The position numbers and the translations under genes were made by a program. This document shows, one piece after another, positions 18,775-26,532 of a stretch of 27,078 nucleotides of DNA. How positions within the stretch are numbered: the first letter of the stretch is position 1; each line of letters opens with the position of its first letter. The stretch spans positions 1-27,078 of the forward strand of contig CAWJES010000002.1 of assembly GCA_963841965.1 (NCBI GenBank), read 5' to 3'. This DNA comes from Palsa-459 sp963841965 (GTDB lineage: Bacteria > Actinomycetota > Acidimicrobiia > Acidimicrobiales > RAAP-2). The notes beneath the pieces were generated by a model, which did not search any database, was not told where the DNA came from, and saw only the letters and a list, made by a program, of their open reading frames with translations.

Positions 18775-19953
18775 ATGCACCAGCAATTGGAGGGGCGTTC
18801 GAAGTCGGGGCGCATGTCGCGTCTCGGCCTTCGCACCGCCACCGGAATCGGAGTGATGGGGCTGCTCGCGGTCGGACTGACCGTCGGCGCGGGCTCGGTC
18901 TCGGCGGGCGCTGCGTCCAAGACGCACGGCAGCAAGTCAGTCCTCGCCTGTGAGGTCACCGACACCGGTGGCATCAACGACCACTCTTTCAACGCGTCGG
19001 CGTGGTTGGGCATGCAGGACGCCAAGAAGGCGGCTCCCAAGGGCACGACGATCACGATCAAGAACGCCTCGTCGACCCAGGCGAGCGACTACGTGACCGG
19101 CATCAACGGCTTCATCGCCGACAAGTGCAACATCATCGTCACGGTCGGATTCCTCATGGCTGACGCCACCTGGAATGCGGCTGTCTCGAACACGAGCCAG
19201 CACTTCGCAATCGTGGACAACACGAACGCCAACCCCAAGGACGGCACCAACACGATCGACCCGAACCAGGCGGCTGCTTCGAACCTGCTGGGCCTGACCT
19301 ACGACACCAACCAGGACGCGTTCCTCGGTGGCTACGAGGCAGCGGCGACCAGCAAGACCGGTGTGGTCGCGACGTACGGTGGCGAGCAGTTCGGATCGGT
19401 CACGATCTACATGGACGGCTTCGCTGAGGGCGTGGCGTACTACGACGCGCACAAGGCCAAGGGTGCCAAGTCCGTGAAGCTCCTCGGATGGGACGAGAAG
19501 ACCCAGACGGGCACCTTCATCGGCAGCTTCACCAACACGGGCCTCGCGCAGACCGACTCGACCGCGTTCCTGCAGGCTGGCGCCTCGACCATCTTCCCGG
19601 TGGCCGGCGGCGACGGGCTCGGCACGACGGCTGCGGTGAACCTGTGGAACCAGGCGCACCCGTCCGCGAAGGCGAACGTGGAGTGGGTCGACACGAACGG
19701 ATGCGTGAACGACGCTGCGGACTGCAGCATCTTCCTCTCCAGCGTGACCAAGGGCGTCACGGCCTCGGTTGAGTCCGCGGTCCTGACCCAGGCGGGCGGC
19801 AAGTTCAAGGGCGGCGACTACGTCGGCACGCTCAAGAACGGCGGCGCTGCGTTCATCGAGAACGCCAAGTACAAGGTCTCGGCGGCGGTTCTCACCGAGC
19901 TCAAGACCCTGCAGGCCAAGATCATCTCTGGAGCCATCAAGGTCGCGTCGTAA
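18775..19953 (+). CDS. BMP-family (nucleoside-type) ABC transporter substrate-binding protein
   Basis: A 392-residue exported protein of the BmpA/PnrA family, which binds purine or other nucleosides outside the membrane. The start ATG 18775 follows agaaggggg at good spacing. Signal peptide: basic RSKSGRMSRLGLR, then a hydrophobic core (about 23-42) and an Ala-rich cleavage site. The family's opening strand and loop VTDTGGINDHSFNASAW (about 61-77) is intact, as are GGYEAAATSKTGVVATYGG, the SVTIYMDGFAEGV helix and the FPVAGGDGLGT turn. The only early cysteine (residue 59) is inside the first strand of the fold, so it is not a lipobox; the protein would not be lipid-anchored. The family is known to be followed by NupO/NupP/NupQ-type genes, as here. 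Confidence 0.92.
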   Translation: MHQQLEGRSKSGRMSRLGLRTATGIGVMGLLAVGLTVGAGSVSAGAASKTHGSKSVLACEVTDTGGINDHSFNASAWLGMQDAKKAAPKGTTITIKNASSTQASDYVTGINGFIADKCNIIVTVGFLMADATWNAAVSNTSQHFAIVDNTNANPKDGTNTIDPNQAAASNLLGLTYDTNQDAFLGGYEAAATSKTGVVATYGGEQFGSVTIYMDGFAEGVAYYDAHKAKGAKSVKLLGWDEKTQTGTFIGSFTNTGLAQTDSTAFLQAGASTIFPVAGGDGLGTTAAVNLWNQAHPSAKANVEWVDTNGCVNDAADCSIFLSSVTKGVTASVESAVLTQAGGKFKGGDYVGTLKNGGAAFIENAKYKVSAAVLTELKTLQAKIISGAIKVAS

Positions 19954-19975
19954 CACGACGCAAGAGGTAGTGCGT

Positions 19976-20011
19976 GCGAGGAGGCCGGGTCTTCGGACCC
20001 GGCCTCCTCGC
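19976..20011 (+). terminator. 16-bp perfect stem with TTCG tetraloop between binding-protein and ATPase genes
   Basis: The arms 19976-19991 and 19996-20011 are perfectly complementary (core ggaggccgggtc/gacccggcctcc) around a ttcg loop, 23 bp after the stop codon of the BMP gene. A UUCG-capped GC stem is extremely stable. There is no T-run (ccgttcccgg follows), so it may be a partial terminator or a 3' stabiliser that keeps binding-protein message above that of the downstream genes. Confidence 0.8.
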
Positions 20012-20044
20012 CGTTCCCGGGCAGAGGGCTATGGTCACCTTCCG

Positions 20045-21577
20045 ATGAAGCTCGAGCTGAGGGGCATCACGAAGCGGTTCGGCACGTTGGTGGCGAACCA
20101 CGACGTCAATCTGATTGTCGAGCCCGGTGAGATCCACTGCCTCCTCGGCGAGAACGGCGCTGGGAAGTCCACCCTCATGAACGTGCTTTTCGGCATGCTC
20201 ACGCCCGACGAGGGCCAGGTCCTCATCGACGACGAGCCGGTGGTGATCAGGGATCCCAAGGACGCGGTCGCCCTGCGGATCGGCATGGTGCACCAGCACT
20301 TCATGCTGGTGCCCGTGTTCTCCGTGGCCGAGAACGTCGTGCTGGGCTTCGAGCCGGTGCGGCCGTGGCCCGTCCTCGACCGTCGGAAGGCAGCGGAGGA
20401 GATCGGCGAGGTCTCGGCGAAGTACGGGCTCGACGTCGACCCTGATGCGATCGTTGAGAACCTCCCCATCGGGATGCAGCAGCGAGTCGAGATCCTGAAG
20501 GCGCTCGACCGCGACGCTGAGGTGCTCATCCTTGACGAGCCCACCGCCGTGCTCACCCCCCAGGAGACCGAGGCGCTCTTCGTGATCATGCGGTCGCTGA
20601 CGGCCCAGGGCAAATCCATCGTCTTCATCACGCACAAGCTCAAGGAGGTCCTCGCCGTCGCGGACCGCATCACCGTGATGCGGCTCGGAGAGGTCGTGGG
20701 CAGCACGACGCCGTCCGAGGCGGACGAGGACTCGCTCGCGTCGCTCATGGTGGGCCGAGCCGTGAATCTCGTCGTCGACAAGGCCGAGGCGGCACCGGGC
20801 GACGTCGTGCTCGAGGTGCACGACCTGTTCGTCGAGGACGATCGGGGGCTCACTGCGGTGCAGGACGTCAACTTCGAGGTCCGCAAGGGCGAGATCCTCG
20901 CCATCGCCGGCGTACAGGGCAATGGCCAGACCGAGCTCGTCGAGGCGCTGACAGGGCTCCGGCCGACCGTGGCCGGCACGATCACGCTCGACGGCAAGGA
21001 CATCCACGGCAGCACGGTGCGCCAGATGCTCGACGCTGGCGTGGGGCACATCCCCGAGGACCGCCAGCGCCACGGGCTCGTGCTCTCCATGTCCATCGAG
21101 GACAACCTCGTCCTCGACATGCAGCGGCGCCGCCGAGTTCTCCCGACGGGGATCGAGGAACCTGAAGGCCATCAGGGAGAACGGCGCGAGGCGGCTGGAC
21201 GAGTTCGACATCCGGGCGCAGAACAGCCAGGTTGCGGTGGGCACGCTGTCGGGCGGCAACCAGCAGAAGGTCGTCGTGGCCCGCGAGCTCTCGGGCCCCT
21301 CAAGGCGCTCATCTGCTCGCAGCCCACCCGCGGGCTCGACGTCGGCTCGATCGAGTACGTCCACCGGCAGATCGTCGCCGACCGTGACAGCGGGTCCGCC
21401 GTCATCATCGTCTCGAGCGAACTCGACGAGGTCGTTGCGCTCGGGGACCGCATCGCGGTCATGTTCGAGGGCAGGATCGTGGGTGTCGTCCCGCCGACGA
21501 CGAGCCGCGAGCAGCTGGGACTCATGATGGCCGGTTCGTCCGAGATCGGAAGCGATCCCGTGGGGGCTGTCTCGTGA
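20045..21577 (+). CDS. Double-domain ABC transporter ATPase of a nucleoside/sugar-type importer (two compensating frameshifts)
   Basis: A 510-residue protein with two nucleotide-binding domains in one chain, as in NupO/YufO and RbsA-like ATPases. Domain 1 has Walker A GENGAGKST (35-43), the MVHQHFMLVP Q-loop typical of BMP importers, signature LPIGMQQRVEILKAL and Walker B LILDEPTAVLTPQE. Domain 2 has the degenerate Walker A GVQGNGQTEL, signature LSGGNQQKVVVAREL and degenerate Walker B ICSQPTRGLD, all usual for this family. The frame is lost near 21133-21140 (one extra base) and restored near 21294-21298 (one missing C in a C-run). Between them the true frame reads GSRNLKAIRENGARRLDEFDI. Both sites look like homopolymer errors. 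The stop TGA overlaps the next gene's GTG (GTGA). Confidence 0.9.
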   Translation: MKLELRGITKRFGTLVANHDVNLIVEPGEIHCLLGENGAGKSTLMNVLFGMLTPDEGQVLIDDEPVVIRDPKDAVALRIGMVHQHFMLVPVFSVAENVVLGFEPVRPWPVLDRRKAAEEIGEVSAKYGLDVDPDAIVENLPIGMQQRVEILKALDRDAEVLILDEPTAVLTPQETEALFVIMRSLTAQGKSIVFITHKLKEVLAVADRITVMRLGEVVGSTTPSEADEDSLASLMVGRAVNLVVDKAEAAPGDVVLEVHDLFVEDDRGLTAVQDVNFEVRKGEILAIAGVQGNGQTELVEALTGLRPTVAGTITLDGKDIHGSTVRQMLDAGVGHIPEDRQRHGLVLSMSIEDNLVLDMQRRRRVLPTGIEEPEGHQGERREAAGRVRHPGAEQPGCGGHAVGRQPAEGRRGPRALGPLKALICSQPTRGLDVGSIEYVHRQIVADRDSGSAVIIVSSELDEVVALGDRIAVMFEGRIVGVVPPTTSREQLGLMMAGSSEIGSDPVGAVS

Positions 21578-21859
21578 CGGGAGCGTCGCGGCACGGCCGG
21601 TCGCCGAGCAGAAGGGTCCGAACAGGGTCCTGCGGATCGCGCGGCGGACACGTGAGGCGAACATCTTCCTCGTGACTGCGCTTGCATTCGTCGTGGGTCT
21701 CGCATTCGGCGCCGTGCTCATCATCCTCACGACGCCGGAGCTCCTGCGCTCGTGGGGCAGCTTCTTCTCCCACCCCGGCGGGACGATCGCGCTCAACTTC
21801 AACACGGTCTTCGGTGCCTACGAGCAGCTGGTCGTCGGCGCCATCGCCGACCCCCGCGC
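21574..21859 (+). pseudogene. NupP-like permease of the BMP importer, truncated at the junction, one frameshift
   Basis: Starts at GTG 21574, overlapping the ATPase stop codon. One base appears to be missing near 21600, after MTGASRHG; the continued frame reads VAEQKGPNRVLRIARRTREANIF and then a first membrane segment LVTALAFVVGLAFGAVLIIL. The segment TIALNFNTVFGAYEQLVVGAI that follows is typical of YufP/NupP permeases just before their next membrane segments. The coding sequence is cut after IADPR at about 21859, where unrelated sequence starts. Only about 95 of roughly 350 expected residues are present. I infer the intact gene exists in the source genome. Confidence 0.8.
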
Positions 21860-22321
21860 GTGCTTGCGCTGACCATTGCAGATTGGTGTAAGCTCTCAAG
21901 TCAGTGGCTCTACATGAGCGCGTTTTTTGAAAAACGAAAGCGCGAGTACATGGATCTTCTCCTAGGCGTTAGCACCAACGGAGCGTGGGATTTGTGGATT
22001 CAGTTTTGTTTGGAAGGGGTTGTCCTACAGACCATAGACACAGAGAAGCGCTGCAACATGCTTTTGGCCCTCCATCGCGACTTCCACAAGCGGCTTAAGG
22101 GTGGCAGTGTCAGGTTGGCCGGGGTAGTTGACGGCCTCTTTATAAGCCCTGTGATTTCCGTTATGACAGTGAAAGGAAAGTTTGGAGTGACATACCCGAC
22201 GGCGCGTTCAGATCTAAAAAAACTAGAAGCATTGGGGATAATAAAGGAACTCAATGATGTGAACCACATCACCTATTATTGCCCTACAATCTATGATATT
22301 ACATACGAAGGCGTGCGGTAA
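21860..22321 (+). pseudogene. C-terminal part of a second Fic family protein (5' end lost at the junction)
   Basis: The frame enters at the junction without a start codon and reads VLALTIADWCKLS, then a Y.SAFFEKRKREYMDLLL helix and STNGAWDLWIQFCLEGV. This is the usual region after the catalytic core in Fic proteins with a C-terminal DNA-binding domain. A winged helix follows (YPTARSDLKKLEALGIIKEL). It ends at TAA 22321. The HPFxxGNGR catalytic loop is not present, because it would lie upstream of the break. The base composition is clearly AT-richer than everything before 21,860 and codon use differs. It is not the same gene as the Fic gene at the left edge. Confidence 0.7.
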
Positions 22322-22622
22322 TCTATTAATTCTCGCCTAGCTAGAGGCCTCCTTTTATGCTGGGCAAACTTGCCTGTGAGCCGGCAGGCTGCATGATTGG
22401 TCTGCTGTAAGCCGGCCCTCTTCGGGGCCGCGGCGGGCAACAGTTCGAGGCTTTGGACGCTGCGAAAGCGCCGCGCTTGGAAGGGCCTTCAAAGGGGCAA
22501 CCCGCTATTAGTAGCGGCCTGTCATTTTTAAGTAGCTTAAAATGAATAACTTACAAGGCGAGGCCGCTACAGCGTAGCGGCCTGGGCCCAGCCACGCGGT
22601 CATTTTGGCCGCGCGAAAGCCC
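22322..22622. other. Gene-free region with several inverted repeats
   Basis: No protein gene is supported. It holds a small hairpin cggccc/gggccg at 22413-22430, which may end the Fic transcript, a GCCGGC pair at about 22380 and 22411, a ttttaag/cttaaaa hairpin at 22526-22542, and the gtagcggcct repeats described separately. A second join between source DNAs could lie in this stretch, since GC content rises again toward the lpxA-like gene. Confidence 0.5.
22511..22583 (-). terminator. Hairpin and gtagcggcct repeats downstream of the lpxA-like gene
   Basis: aggccgctac (22561-22570) and gtagcggcct (22574-22583) form a perfect 10-bp stem with a 3-base loop. A third copy of gtagcggcct lies at 22511-22520, with the AT-rich hairpin at 22526-22542 between. 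The placement 40 bp after the lpxA-like stop (minus strand) fits a transcription terminator, though the T-rich run follows only later. The repeated arms might instead mark a mobile repeat. Confidence 0.5.
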
Positions 22623-23207
22623 TCACAGAACGGGCGCGCCGCCCTCTTCCGGCGCTGCTTCGCTGCGCCCCGATTCGCGGGCGATGCCGCGCTTGCTGCG
22701 CCGGATGAACTCACCAGGTGCAGGGTTTCTCGTCGGGGATCTCGCTCTCGATGCGCGCCAGCGCTTCGTCCAGCTTCAGCCCCGAACGGTAAGCAACTGG
22801 TACGCCTTCTTGAGCGTCGATCTGCGCGAGTAGAAACCGGCGCGCTTCAGCCCCACCATGTTCAGACCCCTCTGGCTCGACATACAGCCCGAGTAGAGGA
22901 AAAACGGCGGCACGTCGAGGTTGACCCGCGTGTTGCCGCCGATCATGGCCAGCCGCCCGATCTCGAGAACTGGTGGATCGCGATCCCGCCGGAAATGAAC
23001 GCCTGGTCCTCGATCTCGACGTAGCCCGCCACCAGCGCGCAACTGGCGATCACCGTGTTGATTCCCGATGGGCAGTTGTGCGCGATGTGGCCCGAGGTCA
23101 TGATGTAGTTGCCGTCGCCGATCACGGTCTCCGATTCCGGGGCGTGCCGCGCGAAATGGTGTAATGCTCGCGAATCCGGTTCGACGATTGAGGATAGCGC
23201 TGCTCAT
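22623..23207 (-). pseudogene. lpxA: LpxA-like acyl-ACP UDP-GlcNAc acyltransferase, N-terminal third missing, many frameshifts
   Basis: LpxA adds the first acyl chain to UDP-GlcNAc in lipid A synthesis. Pieces recognisable in order across several frames are NRIREHYTISRGTP, VIGDGNYIMTSGHIAHNC (the His of HIAHNC is the family's catalytic residue), AFISGGIAIHQF, IGRLAMIGGNTRVNLDVPP, LNMVGLKRAGF, LKLDEALARIESEIPDE and EFIRRSKRGIAR. At least five frame changes are needed in under 600 bp. After ATG 23207 (MSSAIL) the sequence jumps almost directly to NRIREHYT. The first roughly 90 residues of left-handed helix are absent. Its ATG overlaps the kinase stop codon (ATGA). The assignment is good; the state of the gene is probably sequence or assembly error. 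Confidence 0.75.
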
Positions 23208-24576
23208 CGCCCCTCCTGCCCGGCGACCCCCATCGGGAACGTGATGTGAAAGCAGGTAGCGGTATCCGGGGCCGGAGATTCAGGCTGATCATGCCGGTCT
23301 GGCGGGCGATCAGCTGGTAGCAGATCGAGAGCCCCAGCCCGACTCCCCTCCCACCTGTTTGGTGGTAAAGAACGGTTCGAAGATACGGTCACGGACCGTG
23401 GGGTCGACACCCGTGCCATTGTCGCAAACGCGGATGCGGCAGATCTCGCCCTCGTGGACCGAGGAGATTAGGATTTCCCGTCCCTCGGGAGGATCCACGC
23501 TTTCTTGAGGCTGTCGCGGGCATTGAGCACCAGATTCAAGATGACCTGGGCCAGATTGTCCTCGACCAACTGGACGATAAGCCGGGCTCGAAGCGGCGCA
23601 CCACTCGAACCTTATGGTGTCCCAATTCGGTCTCCACCAGGTCGAGAGTCTTATTGATCGTATCCGCCACGTCGCAGGCGCGCTAGCTGTTCGGCCTTGG
23701 GATGGGCAAAGGTCAGCAGTCGATGGATGACGTTTCGGCACCGGTCAAGCGCCTTCTCGCAGCATCGACCCGGCGCTGAAAGCCCTTCTCCTGGCTGGCC
23801 CCGCGCAGACCCGAAAGGTTGAGTTGGATGGCTCCCAGCGGGTTGTTCACTTCGTGGGCCACCCCGGCCGCCAGCTGACCCACGGCGGCCATCTTGGAGG
23901 CGTGGTGCAGCTGGGCCTGCGTGTGGGCCAGTTCACGACGGGCGTCCCCCAGGCTGCGCTCGTAGACCGCTCGCAGCTGGTCGTAGAGAAGGGCATTCTC
24001 GATGGCCACCGCCGCCGGTCCGGCGATACTCTGAGAAGGGCCTGAGTTTCCCGTTTGAAGGCTCCCGAGGTCACCCGGTTATCCACAGAGACGACCCCGA
24101 TGATGCGGCTGGCGATGACCAGGGGCACGCAGAGAGAATGGCCCGCAGATTGTAGAGATGGACGCTGGTTTGCTGGCGAAAGCGGTCGTCGCCGGTGGCG
24201 TCGTCAGTCAGAATCGACTGACCGGTCGAAACCACCTTTTCGATGATGCCCCGGCTGACCCTCAGTTCCTCCTTCTCCAGATTGCTCGCGTCTAGTGCTC
24301 GGGCGGTGCGGAACTGCCATTGCAGGTCTTTTGCCCCTCCGCGGTGGGCCCCTGAGGCCGCACCACGATGAAGCCTCGCTCGGCTCCCGTCAGGGACAGA
24401 ATTTCATCGATCAACGTCTCCAGAACCTGTTGGATCTCCAGGCTCGAGCTCAGCAATTGGCTGAGGCGCAGCAACAAAAGCGCGTGCTCGGGGCGAGCTG
24501 TGGCCGTCCTCGGTTGACTCGGCAAGCCACGGTCGGCACCGAATCTATCGGCCATGAACCGGTGCTTCTTTTTCAT
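23204..24576 (-). pseudogene. GAF-domain sensor histidine kinase, broken by several frameshifts
   Basis: The reconstructed order on the minus strand is: start ATG 24576 (aagggg ribosome site upstream), a GAF domain (LLLRLSQLLSSSLEIQQVL, then AERGFIVV, RAILCVPL, IIGVVSVDNR), a coiled stretch, the H-box GVAHEVNNPLGAI with the phosphorylated His at 23854-23856, the N-box LVLNARDSL, G1 VCDNGTGVD, the F-box FEPFFTTKQVGG, and a C terminus FHITFPMGVAG ending at 23204. It would sense a small molecule through GAF and autophosphorylate; no response regulator is visible. Frame changes occur about every 150-300 bp. No membrane segment is seen, so it is probably cytoplasmic. It overlaps the lpxA-like gene by four bases. 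Confidence 0.78.
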
Positions 24577-24951
24577 TGTCCACAATCCCCTTATACTTGG
24601 CCAACAATAATTTCCCTATTTGCGACGCCGATCCATCCTCCGCTCCCGGGCCCTGATATTTTGAGCCGCAGGCGCCGGGAGGTGCAGTCAGCGCGCGTTG
24701 TGTTCCAGACAGAATTGCAATCCTCAACACGCGCCAGGGTGGCGGCGTTGCCCCTGCGGTTACATTCTTCGTTCCTGTAGCGCCCTCCGGCAGTCCCTGC
24801 CACCGGGCCGGAATCGGGAAATTATGGTTGGCCAAATCCTTAGGAACTTGGGATATGTGGGGACCGCCACATCCTGATGGAATTCTTCCAGCATGAGGCT
24901 TTCCTTTTGCCTGCCCTGCAGGTATGATATGCGGACCACAAGGAGATTGCC
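24577..24951. other. Divergent gap between kinase and small membrane-protein gene
   Basis: No protein gene is supported here. It should contain the promoter of the kinase (minus) and that of the following small gene (plus). A hairpin atgtgg/ccacat is at 24855-24872. A clear aaggag ribosome site precedes ATG 24952. I see no other recognisable element. Confidence 0.5.
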
Positions 24952-25340
24952 ATGAACCTGCCCCCCGAAGCCTCATCCCCGATTCGACCCACACCGAAGA
25001 CTGATTTGTGCGCCGCTTTGAAGGCACGTCCAGAACCGACGGCGGCTCAAGACCTGGCTCTGATCCAGAAAGTGCCGGGTAATTCGGTCTGAACTCAGAT
25101 TACCGGCGCGATTACGGCCCAACGAGTGGCCAAATCCACCGCCGCCAAGATCTGGCACGAGCTGACGGTGGCCGCGGCGACTCTGGGGGTGGCGGGGGTG
25201 TTTGAGCGGCAGCGTTGAGCGCTCCTGTGGTCGCGACCGCTCTGGCGGTGGCGGGGGTGGCTGGCGCTGTGGTGGCCCATCACGAGTCGGCGCAGGCGCA
25301 GAAATCAGCCGATTGCGATGCCGGTCTAAATACCCGATAG
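24952..25340 (+). pseudogene. Small hypothetical protein with a C-terminal hydrophobic segment, in-frame TGA and one frameshift
   Basis: ATG 24952 follows a strong ribosome site (aaggag). The frame reads MNLPPEASSPIRPTPKTDLC and runs to a TGA at 25090-25092. The same frame continues without a gap as TQITGAITAQRVAKSTAAK until 25218. A one-base shift there joins it to ALSAPVVATALAVAGVAGA (hydrophobic, membrane or signal-like), then HHESAQAQKS and a stop at 25340. The total would be about 128 residues. I do not recognise the family. The internal stop may be a sequencing error, as frame errors are common nearby. It lies just upstream of the dehydrogenase on the same strand. Confidence 0.45.
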
Positions 25341-25389
25341 AGTCCTGGGTTATCAAGAACAGTTGCAGGCGACCGGGAGCATTTCGACG

Positions 25390-26201
25390 GTGACACCCCC
25401 TTCGGGCGACGCTTTCAAGGACAAGTATGGTCCTTGGGCCGTGGTAACCGGAGCGTCCTCCGGAATTGGTGCGGAGTTTGCGAAAGAACTGGCCGACAAA
25501 GGACTCAACCTCGTGCTGGTAGCGCGGCGGGCGGACAAACTGGATGCGGCCGCTTTAGAGAGTTGGAGAAAAAGGGAGTCCAGGTCAAGACCGTTCCGCT
25601 CGACCTCGGGGATCCGAATTTCCTCCAACCGCTTCGGGCAGCCACCAAGGACCTGGACGTTGGACTCCTGGTCAGCGATGCCGGCGCCTGGGATTTTGGC
25701 CCTTTGCTGACCGACTTGATCCAACAAGGAACTGCAGGTGCTCGACCTCAACACCCGCACCCCGCTGATGCTAGCCCATGAATACGGCCACGACATTGCC
25801 GCCAAGAATAAGGGTGGCATTATCTTCGTCGGCTCCAACGGGGCCTATCAGGGGAGTCCGTTCCAGGCTAACTATGCGGCCACGAAAGCCTACCAACTGG
25901 AGTCTATCCGATGCCCTTGGCTATGAACTTCACCAAAAGGTGTGGACGTGCTGACCGTGAATCCGAGCGCCACCAAGACGGAAGGCACGCACGACATCGA
26001 CTTCTCAAAGCTTCCCACCCCGCCCTCCACGCCCGAGGAGGTCGTTTCGACAGCGCTTTCCAACTGGGCAAAGAAGAGTTTGGTGATCCCCGTAAAAATC
26101 AACTCGATGGGCTCTGGTTTACCACCCATGTGTCGGGTCGTGACATTTCCACGGCCATCGCGGGACATTACTTCGGCCAGGTTATCGGCATCAAGCAATG
26201 A
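25390..26201 (+). pseudogene. Short-chain dehydrogenase/reductase (SDR), broken by frameshifts
   Basis: SDR enzymes oxidise or reduce alcohols and ketones with NAD(P). Starting at GTG 25390, the sequence reads WAVVTGASSGIGAEFAKELA (the TGxxxGxG cofactor loop), LVLVARRADKLD, then after a shift near 25555 VQVKTVPLDLGDP and LVSDAGAWDFGPL (the NAG-like strand). After a second shift near 25735 comes LNTRTPLMLAHEY, FVGSNGAYQGSPFQ with the catalytic Ser region, and NYAATKAY with the catalytic Tyr and Lys. After further shifts it reads VDVLTVNPSATKTEG, and the C terminus ends in GQVIGIKQ at 26201. All catalytic elements are present, so the gene was probably intact in the organism. Substrate unknown. 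Confidence 0.8.
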
Positions 26202-26532
26202 GAAGAATGGATGAATCTGATCTCTTCCTTGGGTAAGATAACTTGAGGCGATTACGCCCGACGTAAAGACCCCAGCACCTAACGTGCGGCCAATCCTCCC
26301 GCCGGTGCTTGGTCCTGTCGATGGATTCACACCGTCTGCAGCGGTGCCCCTTTCACAATCCGTGTGCAACAGCGAGTCGCGGACAACCACAGGGGCGGTC
26401 GGCCAAATCTCAGGGCCGGCGGTCGCGGTGGCCAACCGGGCGGTCGCTTTGCGCCCCGTGCCCAGCATTCTGACCATGTGGAGGAACCTGTCCACATTCC
26501 CGAGATACGGGAGCTGATCACGGCTGGCCTTC
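26202..26532 (+). other. Possible broken upstream part of the terpene-cyclase-like gene
   Basis: This stretch has no frame I can trust. A short ATG frame at 26212 (MNLISSLGKIT) stops at once. With a one-base shift it would continue as EAITPDVKTPAPN and a low-complexity segment rich in Pro, Ala and Val. It may be the N-terminal region of the gene that follows, damaged by indels. I do not assign a function. Confidence 0.3.

Noticed and set aside
1..22321. The two Fic genes as ends of one circular element or one split gene
   Set aside because: The left gene has its own complete C terminus and no winged helix. The right fragment has a different C-terminal domain and base composition. They are different proteins.
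22508..22714. Minus-strand reading frame of 68 residues running through the hairpins
   Set aside because: It overlaps the true end of the lpxA-like gene (EFIRRSKRGIAR) in another frame and passes through inverted repeats. No ribosome site or family likeness.
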